DNA from: Wenjunlia vitaminophila DSM 41686
Lineage (GTDB): Bacteria; Actinomycetota; Actinomycetes; Streptomycetales; Streptomycetaceae
NCBI RefSeq assembly: GCF_000380165.1
Contig: NZ_KB904636.1
Coordinates: 118,127 to 182,126, forward strand
DNA: 64,000 bases
Direction of reading: 5' to 3'
A program made the position numbers and the translations under genes. The notes beneath the pieces were generated by a model. It made no database searches and was not told the origin of the DNA. It was given only the letters and a program-made list of their open reading frames with translations. Within the stretch, counting starts at the first letter, position 1. Each line of letters opens with the position of its first letter. Below, piece after piece: positions 1 to 7,934 of the stretch.

Positions 1-1
1 G

Positions 2-352
2 GCGCGGCGGGGCACCTCGGTGATCGCCGGCGGGGTGTTCAACTCCGGCCTGCTCGCCGACCCCCACCCCGGCTCGAGGTACGACTACGCCGCGGCCCCC
101 GCACCGGTGCTCCAGCGGGCCCTGCGCATGCGGGACCTCTGCGAACGCCACGGGGTGCCGCTGCGCGCCGCCGCCGCGCGGTTCCCCCTGGGGCACCCCG
201 CCGTCGCCGGGGTCCTGCTGGGCCTGCGCAGTGCCTGGGAGGTCACCGACGCGGCCACCCTCGCCGAGCGGGAGATCCCCGACGCCCTGTGGGAGGAGCT
301 GCGGGCCCGACACCTCATCGCCTCCGACGCTCCTGTCCCGGGGAGGGGGTGA
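2..352 (+). CDS. Aldo/keto reductase, threo-aldose 1-dehydrogenase-like (C-terminal part)
   Basis: The reading frame is open from the left edge, so the N-terminus lies outside the window. The visible 116 residues resemble the C-terminal part of the D-threo-aldose 1-dehydrogenase/L-fucose dehydrogenase branch of the aldo/keto reductases. The 'VIAGGVFNSGLLA' strand is followed by a helix with 'LCERHGVPLRAAAARFPL', a 'PAVAGVLLGLRS' segment near the NAD(P) pocket, and a closing 'LWEELRARHLI' helix. Family members oxidise L-fucose or related sugars to lactones in the cytosol. lutABC begins 6 bp downstream on the same strand, so co-transcription is likely. Non-phosphorylative L-fucose breakdown yields L-lactate, which would make lutABC a logical neighbour; that link is inference. 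The catalytic Tyr/Lys region is outside the window. Confidence 0.75.
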   Translation, partial: ARRGTSVIAGGVFNSGLLADPHPGSRYDYAAAPAPVLQRALRMRDLCERHGVPLRAAAARFPLGHPAVAGVLLGLRSAWEVTDAATLAEREIPDALWEELRARHLIASDAPVPGRG

Positions 353-358
353 CGTCGC

Positions 359-1096
359 ATGCGGATCGCGCTGTTCATCACGTGCTTCAACGACACCATG
401 TTCCCCGGCACGGGCCGCGCCGTGCTGCGCGTGCTGGAACGCCTCGGCCACACCGTGGAGTTCCCGCAGGAGCAGACCTGCTGCGGCCAGATGCACGTCA
501 ACACCGGTTACCGGCGTGCGGCCGTGCCCCTGGTCGCCAGGTTCGCCGAGGCGTTCGCCGGCTACGACGCGGTGGTGACGCCCTCCGCCTCGTGCGCCGG
601 CACGGTCCGGGAGAGCCACCCGCTCCTCGCCGGGCTCGGCGGCGCCGGGCTGCCGGACGCCGTGGCCGCGGTCGCGCCCCGGGTGTACGAACTGACCGAG
701 TTCCTGGTCGACGTCCTGGGCGTCACCGACGTCGGCGCCCACTTCCCGCACCGGGTCACCTACCACCCCACCTGCCACTCCCTGCGGGGGCTGCGCCTGG
801 GTGACCGGCCGCTGCGACTGCTCCGCGCCGTCAGGGGCATCGACCTCGTCGAGCTGCCCAGGGCCGACGCCTGCTGCGGCTTCGGCGGCACGTTCGCGAT
901 CAAGAACGCGGACACCTCCACCGCCATGCTCGCGGACAAGATGAGTGACGTGCTGAACACCGGCGCGGAGGTCGTGTGCGCCGCGGACAACTCCTGTCTG
1001 ATGCACATCGGTGGCGGACTCGACCGACTCAGCGCCGGCGTCCGCACCATGCACCTGGCGGAGATCCTGGCCGCCACGGGAGGGCAGCGACCTTGA
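359..1096 (+). CDS. lutA: Lactate utilization protein A (iron-sulfur oxidoreductase)
   Basis: This 245-residue protein matches LutA, the CCG-domain subunit of the LutABC complex that oxidises L-lactate to pyruvate. Two cysteine-rich CCG motifs are visible: 'QTCCGQMHVNTGY' near residue 40 and 'DACCGFGGTFAIKN' near residue 175. A 'TYHPTCHSLRGL' segment lies between them. These motifs bind an iron-sulfur or heterodisulfide-reductase-like cofactor in the family. No signal peptide or membrane segment is seen. A GGGAGGGGG Shine-Dalgarno stretch precedes the ATG at 359. The stop overlaps the TTG start of lutB by four bases (TTGA), which indicates translational coupling. Length and gene order agree with canonical lutABC. 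Confidence 0.93.
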   Translation: MRIALFITCFNDTMFPGTGRAVLRVLERLGHTVEFPQEQTCCGQMHVNTGYRRAAVPLVARFAEAFAGYDAVVTPSASCAGTVRESHPLLAGLGGAGLPDAVAAVAPRVYELTEFLVDVLGVTDVGAHFPHRVTYHPTCHSLRGLRLGDRPLRLLRAVRGIDLVELPRADACCGFGGTFAIKNADTSTAMLADKMSDVLNTGAEVVCAADNSCLMHIGGGLDRLSAGVRTMHLAEILAATGGQRP

Positions 1097-2556
1097 GCAC
1101 CGGCAGCGACGGGCGGGTCTGGCTGGGCACGCCCGCCTTCCCCAAGGCGGCACGCACCGCCCTGACCGACACCCAACTGCGCCGCAACCTGCGGCACGCC
1201 ACGTCAACCATCCGCGCCAAACGCCTCCAGGCAGTGGAGGAGCTGACCGACTTCGAGGCGCTGCGGGAGGCCGGCTCCGCACTCAAGCGGCGTACCGCGC
1301 GCCACCTGGACCGGTACCTCGAGCAGCTCGAGCGGTCCGTCACCGACGCCGGAGGCACCGTCCACTGGGCGGCCGACGCCGCGGAGGCCAACCAGATCGT
1401 CACCCGACTGGTGCGGGCCACCGGTGAGCGCGAGGTGGTCAAGGTCAAGTCCATGGCCACGCAGGAGATCGGTCTCAACGAGGCGCTCGCCGAGGCGGGC
1501 ATCACCGCGTACGAGACGGATCTGGCGGAGCTGATCGTCCAACTCGGCGAGGACCGTCCCTCCCACATCCTTGTCCCGGCCATCCACCGGAACCGTGCGG
1601 AGATCCGGGACATCTTCCAGCGCGAGATGGGCGCGTGGGGACGCGCCGCCCCGCGGGACCTCGACGACGGCCTCGAGTCGCTCACCGAGGCGGCCCGTCA
1701 GCACCTGCGCGAGAAGTTCCTGACCGCGAGGGTCGCGGTGTCCGGGGCCAACTTCGCCGCGGCGGACACCGGCACCGTAGTGGTGGTGGAGTCGGAGGGC
1801 AACGGGCGGATGTGCCTGACCCTGCCGGAAACACTGATCACGGTGATGGGCATCGAGAAGGTCGTGCCGCGGTTCACCGACCTGGAGGTCTTCCTCCAGC
1901 TCCTCCCCAGGAGCTCCACGGGCGAACGCATGAACCCGTACACCTCCACGTGGACGGGCGTGGTGGCCGGGGACGGCCCGCAGGCCTTCCACCTCGTCCT
2001 GCTCGACAACGGGCGCACCGACGTGCTGAAGGACACCGTGGGGCGCCAGGCCCTGGCGTGCATCCGCTGTTCGGCCTGCCTGAACGTCTGCCCGGTGTAC
2101 GAGCGGACCGGTGGCCACTCCTACGGCTCGGTGTACCCGGGGCCGATCGGTGCGGTGCTGACCCCCCAGTTGGTGGGGGTGGGGCAGGCCGCGTCCCTGC
2201 CGTTCGCCTCCACCCTGTGCGGTGCCTGTTACGACGCCTGTCCTGTGAAGATCAACATTCCGGAGGTGCTGACGCACCTGCGGGCCGAGGTGGTCGAGGG
2301 CGGGCGGCAGGGCCTCAGACCGCCAACGGCGGAGGCGGTGGCCATGAAGGCCGCGGCGGCGGTGCTGAACTCGCCGCGGCTGTGGAGGATGGCACAGCGG
2401 GCCGCCGCGGTGGGGGGAGGGGTGGTCGGTCGCGGGGGACGCGTCCGGCGGCTCCCCGGCCCGCTGCGCGGCTGGTCGAACGCGCGGGACACCGCGGTGC
2501 CGCCGCGGGAGTCGTTCCGCGACTGGTGGCGGAAGAACCGGGAGGGTGGAGGATGA
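1093..2556 (+). CDS. lutB: Lactate utilization protein B (iron-sulfur flavin-type subunit)
   Basis: The frame is open from further upstream, but the TTG at 1093 is the best start. It overlaps the lutA stop as TTGA, has GGGAGGG about 9 bp upstream, and gives the family N-terminus ('LGTPAFPKAARTAL'). The product is 487 residues, normal for LutB. The N-terminal two thirds form the LUD domain ('GANFAAADTGTVVVVESEGN', 'LPRSSTGERMNPY'). The C-terminal part holds two ferredoxin-like [4Fe-4S] motifs: 'CIRCSACLNVCPVYE' and 'CGACYDACPVKINIP'. LutB carries electrons within the cytoplasmic L-lactate-oxidising complex. The TGA stop overlaps the lutC ATG (ATGA). Confidence 0.94.
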   Translation: MSTGSDGRVWLGTPAFPKAARTALTDTQLRRNLRHATSTIRAKRLQAVEELTDFEALREAGSALKRRTARHLDRYLEQLERSVTDAGGTVHWAADAAEANQIVTRLVRATGEREVVKVKSMATQEIGLNEALAEAGITAYETDLAELIVQLGEDRPSHILVPAIHRNRAEIRDIFQREMGAWGRAAPRDLDDGLESLTEAARQHLREKFLTARVAVSGANFAAADTGTVVVVESEGNGRMCLTLPETLITVMGIEKVVPRFTDLEVFLQLLPRSSTGERMNPYTSTWTGVVAGDGPQAFHLVLLDNGRTDVLKDTVGRQALACIRCSACLNVCPVYERTGGHSYGSVYPGPIGAVLTPQLVGVGQAASLPFASTLCGACYDACPVKINIPEVLTHLRAEVVEGGRQGLRPPTAEAVAMKAAAAVLNSPRLWRMAQRAAAVGGGVVGRGGRVRRLPGPLRGWSNARDTAVPPRESFRDWWRKNREGGG

Positions 2557-3200
2557 GCAGCCGCCGAACCGTACTCGGCCGGATCAGGGCCGCCCTCGCC
2601 GACGTGCCGCGGGACGAGACCCCCGACCAGGTGGGTGTGGTGCGCGACTACCTGCGCAGCCACGCGGGCCACGACGTGGTCGGCCTCTTCGTCGAGCGGG
2701 TGGCCGACTACGGTGCCACAGTGGTGCGGTGCGCCCCCGACGAGGCGGCCGGTGCCGTCGCCGCCGCGTTGGAGCGGCACGGCGCACGACGCGTGATCGT
2801 CCCCGAGGGGTTCCCGGCCGGTCTGCTGCCGGACGGCGACTGGGGGTGGGTGAGGGACGACCCGCCGCTGGGCGTCACGGAACTCGACGCGGCGGAGGGG
2901 ACGTTGACCACGGCGGCGGTGGCCATCGCGGTCACCGGGACGGTGGTGCTGGACGCCGGGCCGGGTCAGGGCCGCCGCGCCCTGACCCTGGTGCCCGACT
3001 ACCACCTGTGCGTGGTGCACGCCGACCGGATCGTTCCGGACGTGCCGGACGCCCTGGGCGGGCTCGACCCGCGCCGGCCGCTGACCTTCGTGTCCGGCCC
3101 GTCCGCGACCAGTGACATCGAACTGGAGCGGGTCGAGGGCGTGCACGGGCCGCGCACCCTCGATGTGATCGTCGTCGAATCCCGAGGGGCGGGGGCGTGA
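2553..3200 (+). CDS. lutC: Lactate utilization protein C
   Basis: This is a 215-residue LUD-domain protein, the third subunit of LutABC. The ATG at 2553 lies within ATGA shared with the lutB stop and has GGAGGGTGGAGG immediately upstream, which makes this start firm although the frame is open far upstream. The N-terminus 'MSSRRTVLGRIRAAL' is typical of LutC. The core shows 'GVTELDAAEGTLTTAAVAIAVTGTVVLDAG' in pieces, then 'LTLVPDYHLCVVHADRIV' and the family signature 'FVSGPSATSDIELERVEGVHG' near the C-terminus, shortened here to its key part SGPSATSDIELERVEGVHGP. Translation coupling through all three genes suggests equimolar production. No regulator of the operon is visible in the window. Confidence 0.93.
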   Translation: MSSRRTVLGRIRAALADVPRDETPDQVGVVRDYLRSHAGHDVVGLFVERVADYGATVVRCAPDEAAGAVAAALERHGARRVIVPEGFPAGLLPDGDWGWVRDDPPLGVTELDAAEGTLTTAAVAIAVTGTVVLDAGPGQGRRALTLVPDYHLCVVHADRIVPDVPDALGGLDPRRPLTFVSGPSATSDIELERVEGVHGPRTLDVIVVESRGAGA

Positions 3201-3375
3201 CACCCTCCCACCGCTGACGGGCGGGGCGTCCGCGGTCGCACCGACCGCCCGGGCCGGGCCCCGTCACCGGTCCGGGCGGCTGCGGAACACCTGACTCGGT
3301 GTCGGGCGCCCCTCTTCCACCATGTGGTTACCCGGCGGTAGCGTGCTGGGTCCCCACCGTGCGAGGGGGCGTGTC

Positions 3376-3936
3376 ATGGCCACTGCCGGCAGCTTCGACC
3401 CCGTGGCGAACACGAGGCCACCCGCGCGGCGTTGCGTGCCGTCGTCCCCCGTCTGGCCGACCTGTTGAGGGCGGTGCCCGACGTGGGGGCGCCCTCGGGC
3501 CTCCCGGTGTGGTCGGTGGGTGACGTCGGCGCGCACGTCGGCGGTGTACCTGGCGTACTGCTCCGCCTTCACCCGCGGGTTCGAGGACTGGGACAGCGTC
3601 CTGCCGCCGGGCGACGGTCCCTTCACCGAGCGGCTCGCGGCCGTCAACACGCGGGCGCTGGGACTGTTCGGCGACGACGAACGCCTGCGGCTCGGCGAGT
3701 TCGTCACCGAACGAGGGGAAGCGTTCCTGCGGGCCTCTGAAGGTCTTGCGCCCGACACCACCGTGGCGACGCCCTGGCACGGGGAACAGGGCGAACTGAC
3801 GTTGGCGACCGCGACCGGGCTGCTGCTCGGTGAGAGCCTCCCGCACGGTTTCGACATCGCGCGCGGTCAGCTACGGTCCAGTGGTCGCAAACCGTGGCTC
3901 GGCCCACGCCTGGGGCAGCTCTTCGTCAGCCCGTGA
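3376..3936 (+). pseudogene. DinB/mycothiol-dependent maleylpyruvate isomerase-like gene, frameshifted
   Basis: Three successive frames together spell one maleylpyruvate-isomerase N-terminal-domain protein. From the ATG at 3376 the first frame gives 'MATAGSFDPVA'. Near 3408 the homologous text moves one base back ('EHEATRAALRAVVPRL', then 'SGLPVWSVGDVGAHVG'). Near 3535 it returns to the first frame ('SAVYLAYCSAF' to the stop at 3934-3936). Each frame alone stops early, for example at 3466. The pattern is a one-base loss followed by a compensating one-base gain about 130 bp later. The intact family is a mycothiol-dependent or DinB-type four-helix protein of the cytosol. The continuous tail from 3520 is 138 codons. 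Either the gene is decaying or the assembly has two indel errors; the rest of the sequence looks well conserved, so an error is possible. Confidence 0.6.
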
Positions 3937-4017
3937 GACCAGTGCCGGGGGACCCGCCGCTGGGGCGGGCCGCGGCTGACCGCGCGGCCCTGTCACGGCG
4001 GGCTCGGCGCGGAACGC

Positions 4018-4218
4018 TCACCGGTGGCTGCCGGGACGTTCGCCCTTGGGGCCCCGGCCGCGTTCGGTTCGGGGACCGTGGGTGCGCCATCCGGGGTCGG
4101 ACTGGAGGGTCTCGTTGGCCCGCTCGTTGGCGTGCTGGTCGGGCACCCCCTCGTCCTCGGCCTTCTTGCGGAGCTTGGCCCGCCGCTTGTCGTACTTCTT
4201 GCTTCCGGGCTCGGGCAC
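4018..4218 (-). CDS. Small basic hydrophilic protein of unknown function
   Basis: This 66-residue protein is not assigned a function. It starts 'MPEPGSKKYDKRRAKLRKK', is rich in Lys, Arg, Glu and Gly, and ends in a Gly/Arg/Pro tail ('RTERGRGPKGERPGSHR'). The N-terminal half could form a charged helix; there is no membrane segment. Two GTG codons are possible starts. The GTG at 4218 is preferred because GAGGGAG lies 8 bp upstream, while the one at 4227 sits directly on that ribosome-binding site. Small proteins of this type with a 'ANERANETLQ' segment are common in actinobacteria and are sometimes labelled plasmid-stabilisation-like; that label is weak. It diverges from the lanthipeptide locus. 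Confidence 0.55.
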   Translation of the reverse strand: MPEPGSKKYDKRRAKLRKKAEDEGVPDQHANERANETLQSDPGWRTHGPRTERGRGPKGERPGSHR

Positions 4219-4776
4219 GGCGCTCACTCCCTCATCTCGGGTCCTTCCCCGGTGCCCGCGACGGACGCCGGTAAACCGGCATCGGAACCGACACCGCCCC
4301 GCGGTCGACGCCCGGTTTCCCGACCCGGCACACCCCCGCCGTGCGGGACATCGCATATCTCATTCCAGGCGAACACCGTCGACCAATTGCCCGAGCTGCT
4401 GAGACGTCGCTGATTCCGCCATCTCCGCACGGCCGCGAACCGAGCTTTTGACAGCGCTTTCCGTCGAGAGTTCCCTCCTGCGACCAATGCCTCCACCGCA
4501 CCCGCGAAACGATGGTTCACCAGGGAGGACGCCCGTCCCACCTGGGCCTTGTGCGTGCAGGTCAGCGCCTTCCGCGCGTGCGAAGAGAAGGGAACCCGAC
4601 GTTACCCGGGAAAAGGGAGCACGGAACGCGATCATACGGTTGACGAAAAGGCATTCGCCCTATCGACTTCCCCTGTACCAGTGGTTACCGTGAGGAGCCT
4701 CACCACCCTCAGGTGCCCACCGCGCAGGCAAAGGCGCCGCACAGGTCGTGGGCATCCCAACGGAAGGGGTTTCGTC
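4219..4776. other. 558-bp intergenic region upstream of the lanthipeptide precursor
   Basis: The region separates the small minus-strand gene from the precursor gene. It is visibly less GC-rich than its neighbours between about 4340 and 4680, and I see no convincing coding frame on either strand. It holds a sigma-70-like promoter candidate at 4640-4666 and another TTGACA hexamer at 4448-4453 with no good -10 partner. Confidence 0.5.
4640..4666 (+). promoter_or_regulatory. Candidate promoter of the lanthipeptide genes
   Basis: TTGACG at 4640-4645 and TATCGA at 4661-4666 are separated by 15 bp, slightly short for a housekeeping promoter. They lie in the least GC-rich part of the intergenic region and 110 bp before the precursor start. 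The remaining leader is long and could hold further control elements. Confidence 0.35.
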
Positions 4777-4980
4777 ATGCAGGCCATTCCCCTGGCAGAA
4801 ACGAAGGACATCGTCTCCGGCTGGCGTGCCGGTGCCGAGAGCGTGGGCGCGTTCGACAACCCGGCCGGCCCCCTGTACGTCGGGGGCGCCGCCACCGAGG
4901 CCGGGCTCACCCGGCCCGACGTCGCTGCCGTCACCGGCCTGAGCCCCTGCACCGGCTCCGGCCCCATCGACTGTTGCTGA
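4777..4980 (+). CDS. Class II lanthipeptide precursor peptide
   Basis: This 67-residue peptide lies 8 bp upstream of a LanM gene. The ATG at 4777 has GGAAGGGG 7 bp upstream. The leader ('MQAIPLAETKDIVSGWRAGA') is acidic and helical in character. The C-terminus 'VTGLSPCTGSGPIDCC' holds three Cys (58, 66, 67) and four Ser/Thr (Thr53, Ser56, Thr59, Ser61). No Cys occurs in the leader, so all three are available for lanthionine or methyllanthionine rings. There is no obvious GG or GA cleavage site just before the core. The LanM next door would dehydrate Ser/Thr and cyclise onto Cys. The vicinal Cys pair at the terminus and the very short ring region differ from mersacidin, cinnamycin or actagardine cores that I know. 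The ring pattern and mature length cannot be read from sequence. Confidence 0.82.
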   Translation: MQAIPLAETKDIVSGWRAGAESVGAFDNPAGPLYVGGAATEAGLTRPDVAAVTGLSPCTGSGPIDCC

Positions 4981-4988
4981 CGTCGGAC

Positions 4989-7853
4989 ATGTCGCCCGCC
5001 GGTGCCGCCCGGGAGGAGAGCCCGACGGACAGCACCGGCGGGTTCGACTCCGTCCACTCCGCGCTGACACGTCCGGCGCTGCGGGATCTCGATGAACGGC
5101 TCGCCGGCCTCCTGAAGCCCGCCGAGCGCGCCGTCGTGCTCGCCGGCGCCCGGTCGTCCCTGCTCACCGCGGTGCGGCTGAGGCTCAACCGGGTGCTCCT
5201 GCTGGAGCTCCACGCCGCCCGCATCGCCGGGCGGCTGGACGCCCCCACGCCCGAGGCCCGCTGGGAGCAGTTCCTCGAGCTGGCCCGCCGCCCCTCGTTC
5301 CACCGGGCCCTCGACACCGACTACCCGGCGCTGCGCCCCCGGCTGGAGCGCGTGGTGCACCACCGCGTGACGGCCATGGAGGTCCTCGCGCGGCGGCTGG
5401 TGGCGGACCGGCACCTCCTCCCCGCCCTCCTGGGTCGCGACCCCGGGCCGCTGGTCGGCGTCACCTCGGACGCCGGGGACGCCCACCGCGGTGGCCAGAG
5501 CGTGGTGCTGCTGGACTTCGCGCACGGCAGGGCCGTCTACAAACCCCGCCCCATGGGCGTGGACACGGCGCTGGCCGGGCTGCTCGCCACCCTCCAGGCG
5601 GACCGTCCGGACGTCGAACGCCTCCGGGTGCCCGCGGCGTTGCCCCGCGACGGCTACGGCTGGGCGGCGTTCGTGGCGCACCGGTGGTGCGCCGACCCCG
5701 GCCAGGTCGAGGAGTTCTACCGGAACCTCGGCCGGTGGCTGGCCGTCGTCCACCTCCTTGGCGGCACCGACATGCACGCCGAGAACGTCGTCGCTGACGG
5801 GCCCGTGCCGGTCGTCGTGGACTGCGAGACCCTGTTCAGCCCGGAGTCCGACCCGCTGCGCAGCGGCCTGGGGGACGCCTTCGACCGCTCCACCGTCCTG
5901 CTGCGCCGCACCGTGGTGCGCACCGGCCTGCTGCCCATGCGCATGGCCGAGCTCGCCCTGCGCGGGGTGGACCTGTCCGCCGCCGGGTGCCTCCCCGGGC
6001 AGCAGCCCGAGGTGTTCTCACCGGTCATCGTGGATGCGGGGACCGACCGGGCCCGGCTGGGCATGCGGGCCGCCCCCAGGCACCGCACCGCACACCTGCC
6101 GGTCCCCTCCCCCGACCCGCTGGCCCACCGCGAGGAGGTCGTGGACGGGTTCGGGGAGATGCGCGCGCGCATCGACGCCCTGGACCGCGCCGGTGCGCTG
6201 CGACCCGCTGTCGTGGCCGGGTTCACCGGGTGCGAGCTGCGCGTGGTGCTGCGACCCACGCAGGTCTACGTCGAGCTGGGCCGCATGCTGTGGCACCCCT
6301 CCTCCCTGCACGACCAGGACGCGGCCGTGGAGCGCGCCAGGGACGTCCTGGCCCGGCAGGCGTCGGTCATCACCGGGGCGCCGCGGGAACCCGAGGTGAT
6401 CGCGGCGGAGGTGGACGACATGCTCGTCGGCGACGTCCCGTTCTTCTCGTTCCTCCCCGAGCAGGGACGCGTCCTCGGTCCCGGGGGAACGGTGACGGGC
6501 GGGGCGGGCAACCTCATCGATGCCGCGCTGGACCGGTGGCGGGGCAGTGACCCGGCGGAGGAGGAGGCCGTGATCAGGGCCTCACTGCTGGGCGCGTACC
6601 GGGACCCGGCGTCGGTGGCCCCGCTGCGGCGCCGCACGACGGCCCCACGCGAGGACGACCTGCTCGGGCGGCGCCGCACGCTGGTCGCGCGGCTGGCCGG
6701 TGAACTGTGCCGGCAGGCGGTGACCGGTGAGGACGCCACCGCCACCTGGATCGGCCCGGTCTACAGCGAACACGGGTACTGCCTGCGCTCGCTGTCCACC
6801 GACCTCTACAGCGGCATCGGCGGCGTCGCCGTCGCCCTTTCGGACTACCGGCACCTCTGCGAGCGGGGCGACGTGCCGGCCGTCGCCGGTCTCGACGCGG
6901 TGGTCGACGGCGCCGTACGCACCCTCGTGCTCATGGAGGACGCCGCGGCTCCCACCCGGCTGGGTGCCTACGAGGGCGTCGGCGGCGGCATCCTGACCTG
7001 GCTGGCGCTGCACCGGGTCAACGGTGGGGACCTCCCGTTGCGCCGGGCGGCGGCCCTGGCCGCCCACGCACCCGAGCTGATCGCCCAGGACACCCACATC
7101 GACGTGCTCTCCGGCGTCGCCGGGCTGCTGGTTCCGCTCGTCGGCCTGGCGGAACGCACCGGCGACCGCGGCTGGCTCGACCTGGCCGGCGCCGCGGCGC
7201 GCCGCCTGGCCGCGCTGGCGGTGACCGACGGGACCACCGCGCGCTGGGGCACCGAGCTGTACCCGGGTGGGACGGGCGGCTTCGCCCACGGGGTGGCGGG
7301 GGTCGGCTGGGCCCTGGCCCGTCTCGGCCTGGCTGCCGGTGACCAACGGTGGCTCGACCTGGCTGACGCCGCCTTCGCGTTCCAGGAGGCCCTCTACCGG
7401 CCCCGGGCGGGGAACTGGCGGGACATGCGCGAGTCGGACCCCGACCGGTACGTCACCTCCTGGTGCCACGGGAGCACCGGCACGGGCCTGGCCGCCTGGG
7501 ACCTGTACCGCGTGACGGGCCGGGACACCTGGCTGGACGTGGCGGTCCGGGCCGCCGAGGCCACCCGCCGCGACGGACTGGGGTGGAACTCCACGCTGTG
7601 CCACGGTGACCTGGGCGCGTGGGAGTTACTCGAGCAGGTACCCGCCGACGCCCTGCGGACCCCGGTGGACCGGGGGGTCCTGGACGCCACCGTGCTCACG
7701 GCGCTGGAGGACACCGGGCCGCTGTCACCGGGGGAACGCCGCCCCGCCTCCCCGGGACTGCTCATCGGGACGGCGGGAGCGATCCACCACCTGCTGCGCA
7801 CGGGCCGTCACCGGGACGCGCCGCCGACGGTGCTGCTGCCGGAAGGCCGCTGA
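4989..7853 (+). CDS. lanM: Class II lanthipeptide synthetase LanM
   Basis: The 954-residue product has the two-domain LanM layout. The N-terminal dehydratase domain carries kinase-like motifs 'VYKPRPMGVD' near residue 183 and 'GGTDMHAENV' followed by 'VVVDCETLF' near 258-283; it phosphorylates and eliminates Ser/Thr in the precursor. The C-terminal LanC-like cyclase begins near residue 590 and retains the zinc ligands Cys826 ('WCHGSTG'), Cys871 and His872 ('LCHGDLG'). The first in-frame ATG clear of the precursor is 4989; no strong ribosome-binding site is visible, so coupling to the precursor stop 8 bp upstream is likely. Frames further upstream overlap the precursor and look like shadow. 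No LanT, LanP or immunity gene follows; the next gene is convergent. The enzyme is predicted to be active, and its substrate is presumably the adjacent peptide. Confidence 0.93.
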   Translation: MSPAGAAREESPTDSTGGFDSVHSALTRPALRDLDERLAGLLKPAERAVVLAGARSSLLTAVRLRLNRVLLLELHAARIAGRLDAPTPEARWEQFLELARRPSFHRALDTDYPALRPRLERVVHHRVTAMEVLARRLVADRHLLPALLGRDPGPLVGVTSDAGDAHRGGQSVVLLDFAHGRAVYKPRPMGVDTALAGLLATLQADRPDVERLRVPAALPRDGYGWAAFVAHRWCADPGQVEEFYRNLGRWLAVVHLLGGTDMHAENVVADGPVPVVVDCETLFSPESDPLRSGLGDAFDRSTVLLRRTVVRTGLLPMRMAELALRGVDLSAAGCLPGQQPEVFSPVIVDAGTDRARLGMRAAPRHRTAHLPVPSPDPLAHREEVVDGFGEMRARIDALDRAGALRPAVVAGFTGCELRVVLRPTQVYVELGRMLWHPSSLHDQDAAVERARDVLARQASVITGAPREPEVIAAEVDDMLVGDVPFFSFLPEQGRVLGPGGTVTGGAGNLIDAALDRWRGSDPAEEEAVIRASLLGAYRDPASVAPLRRRTTAPREDDLLGRRRTLVARLAGELCRQAVTGEDATATWIGPVYSEHGYCLRSLSTDLYSGIGGVAVALSDYRHLCERGDVPAVAGLDAVVDGAVRTLVLMEDAAAPTRLGAYEGVGGGILTWLALHRVNGGDLPLRRAAALAAHAPELIAQDTHIDVLSGVAGLLVPLVGLAERTGDRGWLDLAGAAARRLAALAVTDGTTARWGTELYPGGTGGFAHGVAGVGWALARLGLAAGDQRWLDLADAAFAFQEALYRPRAGNWRDMRESDPDRYVTSWCHGSTGTGLAAWDLYRVTGRDTWLDVAVRAAEATRRDGLGWNSTLCHGDLGAWELLEQVPADALRTPVDRGVLDATVLTALEDTGPLSPGERRPASPGLLIGTAGAIHHLLRTGRHRDAPPTVLLPEGR

Positions 7854-7866
7854 CGGCGCCCGGCCG

Positions 7867-7916
7867 CCGGGGCGCGTCCCGGCCCGGGGCGCGTCCCGGC
7901 CCGGGGCGCGCCCCGG
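7867..7916. repeat. 17-bp tandem repeat forming GC hairpins downstream of lanM
   Basis: The unit CCGGGGCGCGTCCCGGC occurs at 7867-7883 and 7884-7900, followed by a third, altered copy to 7916 in which the central T is C. Each unit is partly self-complementary and the last is nearly palindromic. It lies between two convergent genes and probably acts as a factor-independent stop for both. Confidence 0.6.
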
Positions 7917-7934
7917 GCCGGGTTCGTCCGCCGG

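Noticed and set aside
4713..4988. Earlier start for LanM
   Set aside because: The extra 92 codons overlap the precursor in another frame and encode Arg/His-rich text unlike LanM N-termini.
4632..5777. Long minus-strand frame (381 codons) opposite the precursor and lanM start
   Set aside because: It is antisense to lanM, rich in Gly/Val/Arg/Pro, has no domain, and follows the GC-skewed shadow pattern of high-GC genes.
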